From Hyphomicrobiales bacterium (GTDB lineage: Bacteria > Pseudomonadota > Alphaproteobacteria > Rhizobiales > Xanthobacteraceae): DNA of 13,839 nucleotides. Made by a program: the position numbers and the translations under genes. Positions within the stretch are counted from its first letter, which is position 1, and the number at the start of each line of letters is the position of its first letter. The notes below the pieces were generated by a model. That model had not been told where the DNA came from. It did not search any database and worked only from the letters and a program-made list of their open reading frames with translations. This document shows positions 1 to 6,986 of the stretch, piece by piece. The stretch lies in NCBI GenBank assembly GCA_023266695.1, contig JAHFPO010000055.1:1-13839 (forward strand). The letters are read 5' to 3'.

Positions 1-345
1 CGACGCGTCGAAGATCTGGTCGAGGAGGACGTGCGCCGAAACATGCCGCGCTTCCAGGGCGATAACTTCCAGAAGAATCTCGACCTCGCCGATACCATCC
101 AGGCGATGGCCAAGGAAAAGAAATGCACGCCGGCGCAGCTCGTGATCGCCTGGGTATTGTACCAGGGCGACGACATCGTGCCGATTCCGGGCACCAAGCG
201 CCGCACCTATCTCGAGGAGAACCTCGGCGCTCTGAAGATCAAGCTCTCGGACAGCGATCTGAAGCGGCTCGATTCCGCGTTCCCGTCCTCGGCGGTGCAC
301 GGCATGCGCTACCCGCCGGTGGCGCAGGCCATGCTCAACCGATAA
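1..345 (+). CDS. Aldo/keto reductase, C-terminal part (5' end outside window)
   Basis: The frame is open from the first base and ends at a TAA at 343-345, giving 114 residues of a protein whose N-terminal two thirds, including the catalytic Tyr/Lys part of the barrel, lie to the left. The visible part has the late-barrel pattern of aldo/keto reductases: an LVIAWVL helix, then VPIPGTKRRTYLEENLGAL. In this family that segment binds the 2'-phosphate of NADPH, with the Lys-Arg pair and the following Glu-Asn. The ending, with leucine-rich spacing and a Ser/Asp-rich turn, resembles the AKR11/AKR13-type soluble NADPH-dependent reductases. Substrate cannot be told from the C-terminus. The next gene is convergent, so the two are not co-transcribed. 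Family assignment is firm; subfamily is a guess. Confidence 0.93.
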   Translation, partial: RRVEDLVEEDVRRNMPRFQGDNFQKNLDLADTIQAMAKEKKCTPAQLVIAWVLYQGDDIVPIPGTKRRTYLEENLGALKIKLSDSDLKRLDSAFPSSAVHGMRYPPVAQAMLNR

Positions 346-375
346 TGCAAATCTCTCTGTGCGTCCGCTTGAATT

Positions 376-491
376 CCCTCCCCCTGTAAGGGGGAGGGCA
401 AGGGAGGGGGTCGCTACAGAGGTTGCAATTCGGCCCGCGACCCCCACCCAGTTTGCTGACGCAAACCGACCTCCCCCTTGCAGGGGGAGGT
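376..491. repeat. Composite palindromic intergenic element with four hairpins
   Basis: Four inverted repeats lie in 116 bases between two convergent genes. The outer two are near-identical stem-loops: 376-385 pairs with 389-398 (C-rich then G-rich, 3-base loop), and 469-478 pairs with 482-491 (same core). Between them 406-414 pairs with 437-445 (GGGGGTCGC/GCGACCCCC), and 451-456 pairs with 461-466 (GTTTGC/GCAAAC, 4-base loop). The outer cores could also pair with each other. Repeats of this CTCCCCC...GGGGGAG style are, to my knowledge, common between genes in Bradyrhizobium-like genomes. The element may also serve as a bidirectional terminator for the reductase and the hydrolase, though there is no clean T-tract. 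No open reading frame is supported here. Confidence 0.75.
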
Positions 492-539
492 TAGAGGTCT
501 GTCCGCTCAGCCGTATTCCACGCTAGTCGGCCGCAGTTC

Positions 540-2291
540 CTATTTCGCCGGGATGACCGGCAACAGCAGATAGGCCTGCCGGTCCTTGCCGGTGTGGAGC
601 GTCACGTCGGCGCCGAACACCATGGGCGGCCGGTCGCGCCCGTCGTTGTGCTGGAACGGCCCGACGCCGGTGAACACCTTGCCAAGCGTCCCCAGCCCCT
701 GGCCGGCGCCGCCGCCCCACTCGTAGTCGCGCCCGCGCACGCTGAGCGCGACGCGGTGGCCCTTCGGCACCACGATCGAGGTCGGCCACACCTCGATGTC
801 GAGCTCGTAGACTTCGCCCGGCTTCAGCGGCTGTATCTCATCGTGGGTGTGATAGGGCCGGTAGGGCAGGGATAGCTTCTGATCGAGCTTGCGGTGGGAG
901 GCGCGCAGCCAGCCCTGGGCGATCGGCGTGTGGGGGTCGAGCGCGCCCATGAAGGTGATCTCCTTTAGGTCGGGCGAAAACACGCGCACCACCAGGAAGA
1001 AGTCGGCGTCCGGCGATTTCGACGAAATCCAGAGCTTGGCCGCGATCGGTCCGGTGATCTCGGTCTCCTTCTCCATCGGCGCGGTGAGGAAGGTGACGCC
1101 GTCCGACAGGCCGCCGTAGGTCACGCTGCCGGCCTTGCTCTGCGGCTCGGTCGAGAGCGTGGGGCCGTCCGGATGCAGGTAGAACTTGGTCCACTCTGTA
1201 CGCTTGAGCGGCCAGTCGTCCTCGTGGCGCTCGACGAACTGCTCGCCCGGATGGCGCACTTGCAGGAGCACCTTGGGCTGCTTCGCCCAGCCGGTGTCCT
1301 CGCCCTTGAGGAAATGGCCGAAGAACTTCTTTTGCAAAGCGACGCCGTAGTCGGTGTAAAAATGAGTCCAGTGCTCGATCCCGTGCACCTCGAGCCATTT
1401 CTCCTTAGAGGCCGCGCGCACGAAGCCCTCGTAATTGCCGCGCGGGTGCAGGCCCTGGCCGCCCCAGTTGCAGGCGGAGAATAGCGGCACATTCACCTTC
1501 GACCAATCGGGCATGCGCGAGGTCCAGTATTCGTCCGTCGCTAGCGGATTGGCGTAGCAGTCGGCGGCGAAGTCGCGCCGGTTCGCTTTCAACTCCTCCT
1601 TGGTGAGCGTCGGGGGACCCGCCACCCAGTCGCCGTTCATGCGGCTGCGATAGCCCTTGGTGCCGAGCCCGTGCTGCACCGAGATCACCTGCGACGGGAA
1701 CCAGGTGTCGGGGAAGGTGCAGTAGATGCCGCCGTGGTGGCTGAGGTCGCGGTAGTAATCGGCCGCGCCCTCCCAGATGCAGATTGCGGAAAGATGCGGC
1801 GGTTGGAGCACCGCCGTCTGCCACTGGTTCATGGCGTAATAGGAGATGCCGTTGAGGCCGACCTTGCCGGTCGACCAGGGCTGCTGCGCTGCCCACTCGA
1901 CGCAGTGATACTGGTCCTCCGCCTCGCGCTTGGACCAGATGTCCATGATCCCAGGCGAGCGGCCGGCGCCGCGCGAGTCGACGCGCACCACCGCGTAGCC
2001 GTCCGGCACCCACTTCTCGGGGTCGACCACCTCCCAGTTCTGGTACTTGTTGGTGGAGCCCGCGGGCACGTCCGGATGCTCCGCGCACATGCGCCGCCAC
2101 TGGTCGGTGTAGAGGTCCTCGAAGTGCAGCCACTTGCCGTAGGGTCCATAGGACAGGATCACGGGGTACTTGCCCTTGGCGATCGGCCGGTAGATGTCGG
2201 CGCGCAACACCAGGCCGTCGTCCATCTTGATCGGCACGTCCCAGTCGATCTGCATGCCGTCGCGAATTTCGCTCTTCTCTTCGTAACTCAT
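540..2291 (-). CDS. CocE/NonD-type alpha/beta hydrolase (X-Pro dipeptidyl-peptidase S15 family)
   Basis: This 583-residue protein has the three-part build of the S15/CocE family. It starts with an alpha/beta-hydrolase domain opening with the 'DGLVLRADIYRP' strand, has a helical cap around residues 180-260, and ends with a C-terminal jelly-roll domain from about residue 340. The nucleophile is most likely Ser150 in GLNGISYY. His307 or His310 in GIEHWTHF fits the catalytic base. Where cocaine esterase has a Trp-Tyr-Asp acid, this protein reads CNWGGQGLHPRGN, so the acid is not obvious. There is no signal peptide; action would be cytosolic. The start at 2291 has a GAGGAG site 8 bases upstream; the longer open frame to 2744 is non-coding in character and crosses remnants of other genes. 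Relatives hydrolyse esters or amides; the substrate is unknown. Confidence 0.9.
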   Translation of the reverse strand: MSYEEKSEIRDGMQIDWDVPIKMDDGLVLRADIYRPIAKGKYPVILSYGPYGKWLHFEDLYTDQWRRMCAEHPDVPAGSTNKYQNWEVVDPEKWVPDGYAVVRVDSRGAGRSPGIMDIWSKREAEDQYHCVEWAAQQPWSTGKVGLNGISYYAMNQWQTAVLQPPHLSAICIWEGAADYYRDLSHHGGIYCTFPDTWFPSQVISVQHGLGTKGYRSRMNGDWVAGPPTLTKEELKANRRDFAADCYANPLATDEYWTSRMPDWSKVNVPLFSACNWGGQGLHPRGNYEGFVRAASKEKWLEVHGIEHWTHFYTDYGVALQKKFFGHFLKGEDTGWAKQPKVLLQVRHPGEQFVERHEDDWPLKRTEWTKFYLHPDGPTLSTEPQSKAGSVTYGGLSDGVTFLTAPMEKETEITGPIAAKLWISSKSPDADFFLVVRVFSPDLKEITFMGALDPHTPIAQGWLRASHRKLDQKLSLPYRPYHTHDEIQPLKPGEVYELDIEVWPTSIVVPKGHRVALSVRGRDYEWGGGAGQGLGTLGKVFTGVGPFQHNDGRDRPPMVFGADVTLHTGKDRQAYLLLPVIPAK

Positions 2292-2301
2292 CGTCTGCTC
2301 C

Positions 2302-2625
2302 TCAACTGACTTTGATCGGCCGGCGGGTTTTCGCCGAGCGGACGATCGCCTCGAAGGCGGCGACGCCGTGGACGATCTCTTCGGGCGGAATGGGGAAGGG
2401 GGTCTTGGTGCGGACTGACGCGGCAAACGCTTCGAGCGCCGCCCGCACCGGATCAAATCCCTTGTGCTCGATGATCTCAGGCTGCAAGGCGGGAGGCGGG
2501 CCGGTGGGCGGCCCTTCCGGTGCCGGCACGAAGCGGAACGTATCGAGCGTGGGATCGATGACTTCCGCACGGTAATTCGCGGCGGTGGCGAACGAGTTCG
2601 GAACCGATGAGGCCGGCTCCTCCGG
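2302..2625 (-). pseudogene. Gfo/Idh/MocA oxidoreductase, C-terminal remnant
   Basis: A frame open from just after a TGA at 2626-2628 to the stop at 2302-2304 encodes about 107 residues. They read like the end of a Gfo/Idh/MocA oxidoreductase: a SFATAANYRAEVIDP segment, then a helix with 'AALEAFAASV', and the family's typical finish PIPPEEIVHGVAAFEAIVRS followed by a basic tail ending in IKVS. The whole NAD-binding Rossmann half is missing and there is no credible start, so the gene is a truncated remnant. Its stop lies only 10 bases before the start of the CocE-like hydrolase, and the spacing suggests that the intact gene once preceded the hydrolase in one operon. The frame may still be translated as an internal piece, but I see no ribosome site for it. 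Confidence 0.7.
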
Positions 2626-2659
2626 TCACGATAACTCGATTGCCTGAGAGCTGTGTCAC
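2585..2659 (-). pseudogene. NAD-dependent epimerase/dehydratase (SDR), N-terminal remnant
   Basis: A GTG-initiated frame starts at 2659 and reads about 25 residues of a textbook extended-SDR start: the strand RVIVTGG, then the NAD-binding GGAGLIGS loop and ELVRH. After that the frame turns into arginine-rich nonsense that runs on to 2477, while a different frame continues as the Gfo/Idh remnant. The remnants therefore meet near 2585-2615, which is best explained by a deletion that joined the 5' end of one gene to the 3' end of another. Upstream lies AGAGGA and a five-codon frame (2666-2683) that ends just before the GTG, perhaps a further scrap. The similarity rests on a short but very characteristic motif. 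Confidence 0.6.
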
Positions 2660-2877
2660 GTCCTGTTATTCCTTGTACGTCATTGCGGAGTCCTCTGGGT
2701 TTGTTCTGCTGGGTTTGTTTCGCGTCGATGCCCGGTCGTGCCACGTGGCGGATTCTAGCTCAGATCCCTGTTCGCCAAGGCGTGTGGTAGCCAAGGTTAC
2801 AGTTTACCGTGCCACAGGCCGTGATAGCTACCATGGGGCATCCGAACAAGTACTGGTGCGTCTTGGCGTAACCTGCT

Positions 2878-2901
2878 CGGACTGTCGGACAATACGGACA
2901 A
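2878..2901. promoter_or_regulatory. Three spaced CGGAC repeats, possible operator
   Basis: The motif CGGAC occurs at 2878, 2886 and 2895, followed by T, AA and AA. The spacing is 8 and 9 bases, close to one helical turn. It sits about 110-130 bases before the start of the solute-binding protein gene, a normal place for an activator or repressor site. No regulator gene is in the window to pair it with, and short repeats arise by chance in such DNA, so this is only a candidate. Confidence 0.25.
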
Positions 2902-2927
2902 GCGGCAATAAATGGCTTCTGCCACGA

Positions 2928-2944
2928 ATTGCAGGAAACGCAAT
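2928..2944. promoter_or_regulatory. ATTGC-N7-GCAAT dyad, LysR-box-like
   Basis: A perfect 5-base inverted repeat with a 7-base spacer lies 66 bases before the ATG of the solute-binding protein gene. The size and the T/A-ended arms resemble the T-N11-A sites bound by LysR-type regulators. No LysR gene is visible in the window. A chance dyad cannot be excluded. Confidence 0.3.
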
Positions 2945-3009
2945 AGCTGTCGGCATTGGTTGCGATCTCGCGTTCCTCCGTGCAAAATACCGGGCATAGG
3001 ATCCATGGA

Positions 3010-3939
3010 ATGAGCCGTCCGCTCCAAATCCGCATGGGCGGATACGGCCCTGCCACCACGGGGTTCAGCCGCGCCCTGAAGATGATCGGCGATCGTCTGG
3101 TCGCCGAGTTCGGCGACGAAGTCGACGTCAAGTACGTTTGGAACATCATGGACCTCGGTTACCGCGCCGAGGATATTTTATGGCTGGTCGAGCATGGGCT
3201 GCTCACGCTCGGCTACCAATCGAGCAGCTATCTCACCGACCGCGTCCCCGAATTGGGAGTGGTCGATCTCCCCTTTCTGTTCGAGACCAACGGCGAGGCA
3301 CGGGAGGCGATGGACGGCAGGCTCGGCGAAATTCTCGCCCGCAAGATCGAGGATCGCGTGAACCACCGTATCCTCGGCTATTTCGAGAACGGATTCCGCC
3401 AAATCTCGAACCGCTTGCGGCCGATCCACACGCCGGCCGACATGGCCGGCATGCGCATCCGCGTGCTGCCGAGCAAGGTCCAGGCGAGGACGTTCGAGCT
3501 CCTGGGCGCCGTCCCCTTGCGCCTGGATCTGACCGAGGCGATCGCGATGATCAAAGCCGGCACCCTCGATGCGCAGGAGAATCCGTTCGCCAACACCGTG
3601 ACCTACGGCGTACACAAGTTTCACCGGTTCCATGCCATCACCAACCATTTCTACGTCTCGCGGCCGATCTTCCTGCATCGAACGGCTTTCGACGCCTGGC
3701 CCATCCGCTTGCAGCAGGTGATGCGGGAGGCGGTGAGGGCGGCGGTGCTGTTTCAACGGGAGCTTGCGGTGGTGGAAGACGAAGAGGCGCACGCCGCGAT
3801 CAAGAACCAGGGCTGCGAGATCACGGCGCTCACCGCCGATCAGCATCAAGCCTTCGCCGCGGCGGTGAAGCCGATCTACGGCGACGCCCGGCAGGTCTAT
3901 CCGGCGGAAATATCGGACCTCTTGCCGCGCCGGATCTGA
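3010..3939 (+). CDS. TRAP-type solute-binding protein (DctP family) without signal peptide
   Basis: The 309-residue product matches the DctP/TAXI-like fold across its length. The second lobe carries the family signature around residues 124-152, GYFENGFRQISNRLRPIHTP followed by GMRIRV, in which Arg151 should form the salt bridge to a carboxylate ligand. GTLDAQENP (residues 185-192) supplies the usual ligand-contact Asn. The start at 3010 has AGGATC about 8 bases upstream. The frame can extend only to the stop at 2944-2946, and the added residues are polar, so no export signal is encoded. No DctQ or DctM permease gene lies in the window. The protein may be a cytosolic carboxylate binder, or it may have lost its signal. 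The gene is single and ends in a hairpin terminator. Confidence 0.88.
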   Translation: MSRPLQIRMGGYGPATTGFSRALKMIGDRLVAEFGDEVDVKYVWNIMDLGYRAEDILWLVEHGLLTLGYQSSSYLTDRVPELGVVDLPFLFETNGEAREAMDGRLGEILARKIEDRVNHRILGYFENGFRQISNRLRPIHTPADMAGMRIRVLPSKVQARTFELLGAVPLRLDLTEAIAMIKAGTLDAQENPFANTVTYGVHKFHRFHAITNHFYVSRPIFLHRTAFDAWPIRLQQVMREAVRAAVLFQRELAVVEDEEAHAAIKNQGCEITALTADQHQAFAAAVKPIYGDARQVYPAEISDLLPRRI

Positions 3940-3973
3940 GAACCGCGAGGTCGCGCTGTTTGCAAGACAGTAC

Positions 3974-4010
3974 GGCCGTCCCTCATCATCGTGAGGGGCG
4001 GCCCTATTTT
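3974..4010 (+). terminator. Intrinsic terminator between convergent TRAP and MFS genes
   Basis: Bases 3974-3985 pair with 3992-4003 in a 12-pair stem (one G-T wobble) around a 6-base loop TCATCG. The plus strand then reads CTATTTT, a short T-tract, as expected of a rho-independent terminator for the gene ending at 3939. The last base of the T-tract is the last base of the MFS gene's stop codon, so the hairpin also lies just downstream of that gene on the minus strand, where the T-tract is lacking. Confidence 0.8.
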
Positions 4011-5344
4011 CAGCCCGTGGGCGCCGCGACCTCGTCCAGGCCCTTTTGCTTGGCTTCCGGACCGAGCTGCGTGACCGTGGCGGCCGCGATCAAGAGAACG
4101 ATCGCGATGCACACGAACGTCGTCGTGAGGCCGTAGCCGGTCTGGATCCACAGGATGGTCGGAAGAATCCACGCCGTCATCAGCCGCCCGACGCCCGAGG
4201 CCATGCCGAAGCCCGACGCCCGCGCGTTGGTGGGGAACACCTCCGACGTGAAGATTTGCATCGCGTTTCCGGCGACCTGGTAGAAGAAGATCATGACAAA
4301 GCCGGCGATCACCAGCTGCACATCGTTTTGCGCATTCGCAAACGCGATGGCCATGACACCCGCGAGAATAAACGTCGTGATCGACGTTTTCTTGCGGCCG
4401 ATTTTATCGAGCGCATACATCATGAAGATGCTCGCGCACGGAACCGCGAGCGTCATCAGGAAGGTGTATTGGAGCGACTTGGTGATGGTGAACCCTTTCG
4501 AGTTCATCATGTTGGGCAGCCACGCGCCGAGTCCGATCGCGACGCCGAAGAAGGCGGTGAAGCAGATCATGCCGGCAATCACGCGGCGCGGAAACATGCG
4601 GAAGACCACCATGAACGGGTCGCTCTTGGTGTCGCTCGCGGGGCCGGTGGTGAGCTGCTCCTTCGGCGGCGGTATGCCCATTTTTGCGAGCAGATCGAGC
4701 GCTTCTTTGCCCCTGCCGTGCGTTGCCAGATAGCGCGGCGATTCCGGAAGCGCGAAGCGGAACACGAAGACGATCAGCGCGCCGATGCCGATGACGATCC
4801 AGATTCCGCGCCAGCCGATCATGTCGCGGAACAGGAGCGGGAACAGAAACGCGATCGGCCACACCATTGCGCCGCCGATGAAGTGAACGAAGGCCAGGAT
4901 GCGCCCGCGAATCCGTTGGGGCGAATATTCGCCGGCATAGGTGAAGGTGAGCGGCTGTTCGGCGCCGAGCCCGATGCCCGCGATGAAACGGCACGCGGCA
5001 AGCGTCCAGATGTCCGGTGCAAGCCCGCCCAGGATCGTGAAGACGCCGAACAGCAGAAGATTGAATTGATAGACCGTCTTGCGGCCGATGCGGTCGGTGA
5101 ATTGCCCCTGACCGACGGCGCCGACGAAGAGGCCGACGAGAGTGGCGCTCCCTATCCATCCAGCCTCGGGCGCGGTCGCGAATTTGGTTGCGACCATGTC
5201 CGGGATGAGCGCGCCGAGGACGATGAGATCGAGAATGTCGAAAAAGTATCCGGCGGCAACGAGTGCGATCACCTTGTAATGAATGGGCGTGAGTTTCGCC
5301 TCGTCCAGCGCCTTTCCGACATAGGCTTCGATTGTTTGGGCCAT
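4010..5344 (-). CDS. MFS transporter, metabolite/aromatic-acid:H+ symporter type
   Basis: The 444-residue protein has about 12 hydrophobic segments with the central cytosolic loop near residues 200-250. Motif A between TM2 and TM3 is clear (GQFTDRIGRK, residues 80-89), and a second copy follows TM8 (DKIGRKK, 313-319). Acidic residues in TM1 (FFDILDL, Asp36 and Asp39), PESPRYL after TM6, and SEVFPTNARASGFG after TM10 are typical of the aromatic acid:H+ symporter and metabolite:H+ symporter groups. The start at 5344 has a GGAGGA ribosome site close upstream; the frame reaching back to 5419 lacks one. Known relatives take up benzoate-like or other organic acids by proton symport. Given the neighbours, uptake of the acid degraded by this cluster is plausible, but that is inference. 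Confidence 0.92.
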   Translation of the reverse strand: MAQTIEAYVGKALDEAKLTPIHYKVIALVAAGYFFDILDLIVLGALIPDMVATKFATAPEAGWIGSATLVGLFVGAVGQGQFTDRIGRKTVYQFNLLLFGVFTILGGLAPDIWTLAACRFIAGIGLGAEQPLTFTYAGEYSPQRIRGRILAFVHFIGGAMVWPIAFLFPLLFRDMIGWRGIWIVIGIGALIVFVFRFALPESPRYLATHGRGKEALDLLAKMGIPPPKEQLTTGPASDTKSDPFMVVFRMFPRRVIAGMICFTAFFGVAIGLGAWLPNMMNSKGFTITKSLQYTFLMTLAVPCASIFMMYALDKIGRKKTSITTFILAGVMAIAFANAQNDVQLVIAGFVMIFFYQVAGNAMQIFTSEVFPTNARASGFGMASGVGRLMTAWILPTILWIQTGYGLTTTFVCIAIVLLIAAATVTQLGPEAKQKGLDEVAAPTG

Positions 5345-5617
5345 GACGATTCCTCCCCCAGGGCCGCTTCGGCGGCTCTCGATGCGAATAGTCTGGGAGA
5401 GGGCGCGACCTTCTGTCAATCAATATGACGGCAGTGTTCGGACCGGCTCGCCCAATTCGCCAGCGAACGGCGCCTTTGTTGATCGACGCGTCATGCCTTG
5501 CGCAGCAATATGTTTCACGCCCTGAAAACTGGACAAGTTACAAATTGCACGAGCGAAGGAAATCGCCGACCCGCAGAGCTTCCGCGTCCGCCGGCAAAAA
5601 TGGATTCAACGGTCGCG

Positions 5618-6841
5618 CTAGCCGCCCTCGAATTGCAGGATATTCAATCCGGCGTTGGAGTCGGTGAGATACATCACGCCTTCGGAATCGACGAAACAGT
5701 CGGCGGATTGAATCACCCGCGGTCGGTTCGGGCGCGGATCGAACATGCGCTCCGGATCGGGCGGCACGTAATATCCTACCTCGCGCGGCTGGAACGGATT
5801 GTCGATGTCGTAGGCCCTGACGCCGGCGTTTTGGTAGGTGGCGAAGATGTAGCGAGAACTCTGGAACGCGCCCGGCCGATTCTCCCACAGATTATGGGTG
5901 CCGAAATTTCCGCCCTTGGCGCAGTAATCGGCCTCGGCGGGAATCGGAAAGGTAGCAATGCTCACCGGATTGGCGGGTACGCGGACGTCGAATACCCAAG
6001 TGTAGCGTAGTCCCTGACTGCAATTGGCGAAATTGACCTCGTCCGCGACCACCAGCAAATCGCGGTCGGGGAGCGGGAGCGGCGAGTGGGTGCCGCCTCC
6101 GAACGGCGGATCCCAATTGCGGTGGCTGACCAGGGTCGGCCGGGTCGGGTCGCCGACATCGAGCACGGTCAGGCCGCCGTCGCGCCAGGCGCCATAGGCG
6201 AGATTGCCGGCCACCAGTGCATGGTGGAGGGCATAGCGCTTGCCTTTCGGCCAGCTCGGCGTCTCGCCGCCGCCGGACCACATGCCGGGCAGCCACCATT
6301 TGCCGGCCACCTGCGGCCGCGTCGGGTCCGCCATGTCGACGATCGCCAGCACATGATCGGTGAAGTCGGAGAAATGAATAGAAACATAGGCGTAGCGGCC
6401 GCCCACGTACCAGATGCGGTGCGGCCCCAACCCATCGACCGGCATGAAACCGATTTCGCGCGGAGTTTCGGGCCGTGAAATATCGAACACGCGCAAGCCC
6501 GAGGTATATTTTGCGTCTTGGCCTTTGAGCAGATCGGCCGGCGATCCCGAGAAATAAGCCTTCGCATCCACCTGCAACGTCCACATGCTCGGCCCGTTCA
6601 CCGCCAACAGCAGGTCATCATGGGTCTGCACATGAAGGGCGCGGGTCTTGGGCGGGCAGGGCAGAAAATTGACCGCCTTCGGGTGTTTCGGATCACGCAC
6701 ATCGATCACGCTGATACCGTCGCTGAAGCCATGACCGATATAGGCATAGCCGCGATGGACCATGACCTGGACGCCGTCGCCGCGACCGCCCTGGTCGCAG
6801 TGGCTGATGAATTTGATGTTGCGGGACGCAACCGCATTCAT
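5618..6841 (-). CDS. LVIVD-repeat seven-bladed beta-propeller protein
   Basis: The 407 residues divide into seven blades of about 45-60 residues. Each has an 'AY' strand, a 'GL-x-V-x-DV' strand and a 'DPxxPxxV' turn: for example ISVIDVRDPKHP (43-54), LRVFDISRPETP (116-127), LTVLDVGDPTRP (224-235) and VRAYDIDNPFQP (341-352). This is the LVIVD repeat. The start at 6841 is an ATG with GGGAGAG about 10 bases upstream. No signal peptide is present, which is unusual for LVIVD proteins. A His stands near the start of the inner strand in blades 2 to 6 (His70, His141, His206/207, His252, His316), with His14 ahead of blade 1, which suggests a ring of ligands in the central channel. The gene diverges from the isomerase-kelch-Mo hydroxylase operon. 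Function is unknown: an enzyme or a scaffold are both possible. Confidence 0.87.
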   Translation of the reverse strand: MNAVASRNIKFISHCDQGGRGDGVQVMVHRGYAYIGHGFSDGISVIDVRDPKHPKAVNFLPCPPKTRALHVQTHDDLLLAVNGPSMWTLQVDAKAYFSGSPADLLKGQDAKYTSGLRVFDISRPETPREIGFMPVDGLGPHRIWYVGGRYAYVSIHFSDFTDHVLAIVDMADPTRPQVAGKWWLPGMWSGGGETPSWPKGKRYALHHALVAGNLAYGAWRDGGLTVLDVGDPTRPTLVSHRNWDPPFGGGTHSPLPLPDRDLLVVADEVNFANCSQGLRYTWVFDVRVPANPVSIATFPIPAEADYCAKGGNFGTHNLWENRPGAFQSSRYIFATYQNAGVRAYDIDNPFQPREVGYYVPPDPERMFDPRPNRPRVIQSADCFVDSEGVMYLTDSNAGLNILQFEGG

Positions 6842-6911
6842 GGCTCAGACTCTCCCTCAACGACGACATGGACAGCATATGGCCTCGGTGCGAATATCCA
6901 AACGGCAGATC

Positions 6912-6946
6912 GGAAACATTCTTCGCGCGGGCGAAGCGCGGTTTCC
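6912..6946. promoter_or_regulatory. Nested palindrome in divergent intergenic region, candidate operator
   Basis: Outer arms GGAAAC (6912-6917) and GTTTCC (6941-6946) enclose inner arms CTTCGC (6921-6926) and GCGAAG (6931-6936), with spacers of 3 and 4 bases and a 4-base centre. The structure sits in the 145 bases between the LVIVD gene (minus) and the isomerase gene (plus), about 40 bases before the latter's ATG. That fits an operator governing both directions, or a hairpin in the leader. No regulator gene is visible nearby. Confidence 0.45.
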
Positions 6947-6986
6947 TACAACTTCCTCTATCTGATCCCGGGCAATCGAGCGGCAT

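Larger units (their letters stand above)
2684..3009. other. Gene-poor intergenic stretch between remnant and TRAP protein gene
   Basis: About 325 bases show no frame that looks coding on either strand; the longest frames have no recognisable motif and poor composition for this genome. The stretch is less GC-rich than the flanking genes. It lies between divergent units and so probably carries the promoter of the solute-binding protein gene. Visible structure comprises three spaced CGGAC copies (2878-2901), an ATTGC/GCAAT dyad (2928-2944), and weaker paired segments GGTAGC (2786-2791)/GCTACC (2827-2832) and GGTTAC (2795-2800)/GTAACC (2868-2873). No signal-peptide coding sequence was found in any plus frame just before 3010. 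Confidence 0.6.

Noticed and set aside
2292..2744. N-terminal extension of the CocE-like hydrolase frame
   Set aside because: The extension is Arg/Pro/Ser-rich, crosses recognisable remnants of two other genes in other frames, and a strong ribosome site marks the start at 2291.
5391..5419. TTGACA on the minus strand (5414-5419) as a -35 box for the MFS gene
   Set aside because: No acceptable -10 hexamer stands at 16-18 bases; the nearest TAT-like sequence is too far away.
4046..5428. 460-residue open frame on the plus strand opposite the MFS gene
   Set aside because: It is an antisense shadow of a well-supported transporter: charged low-complexity composition, no domain and no ribosome site.
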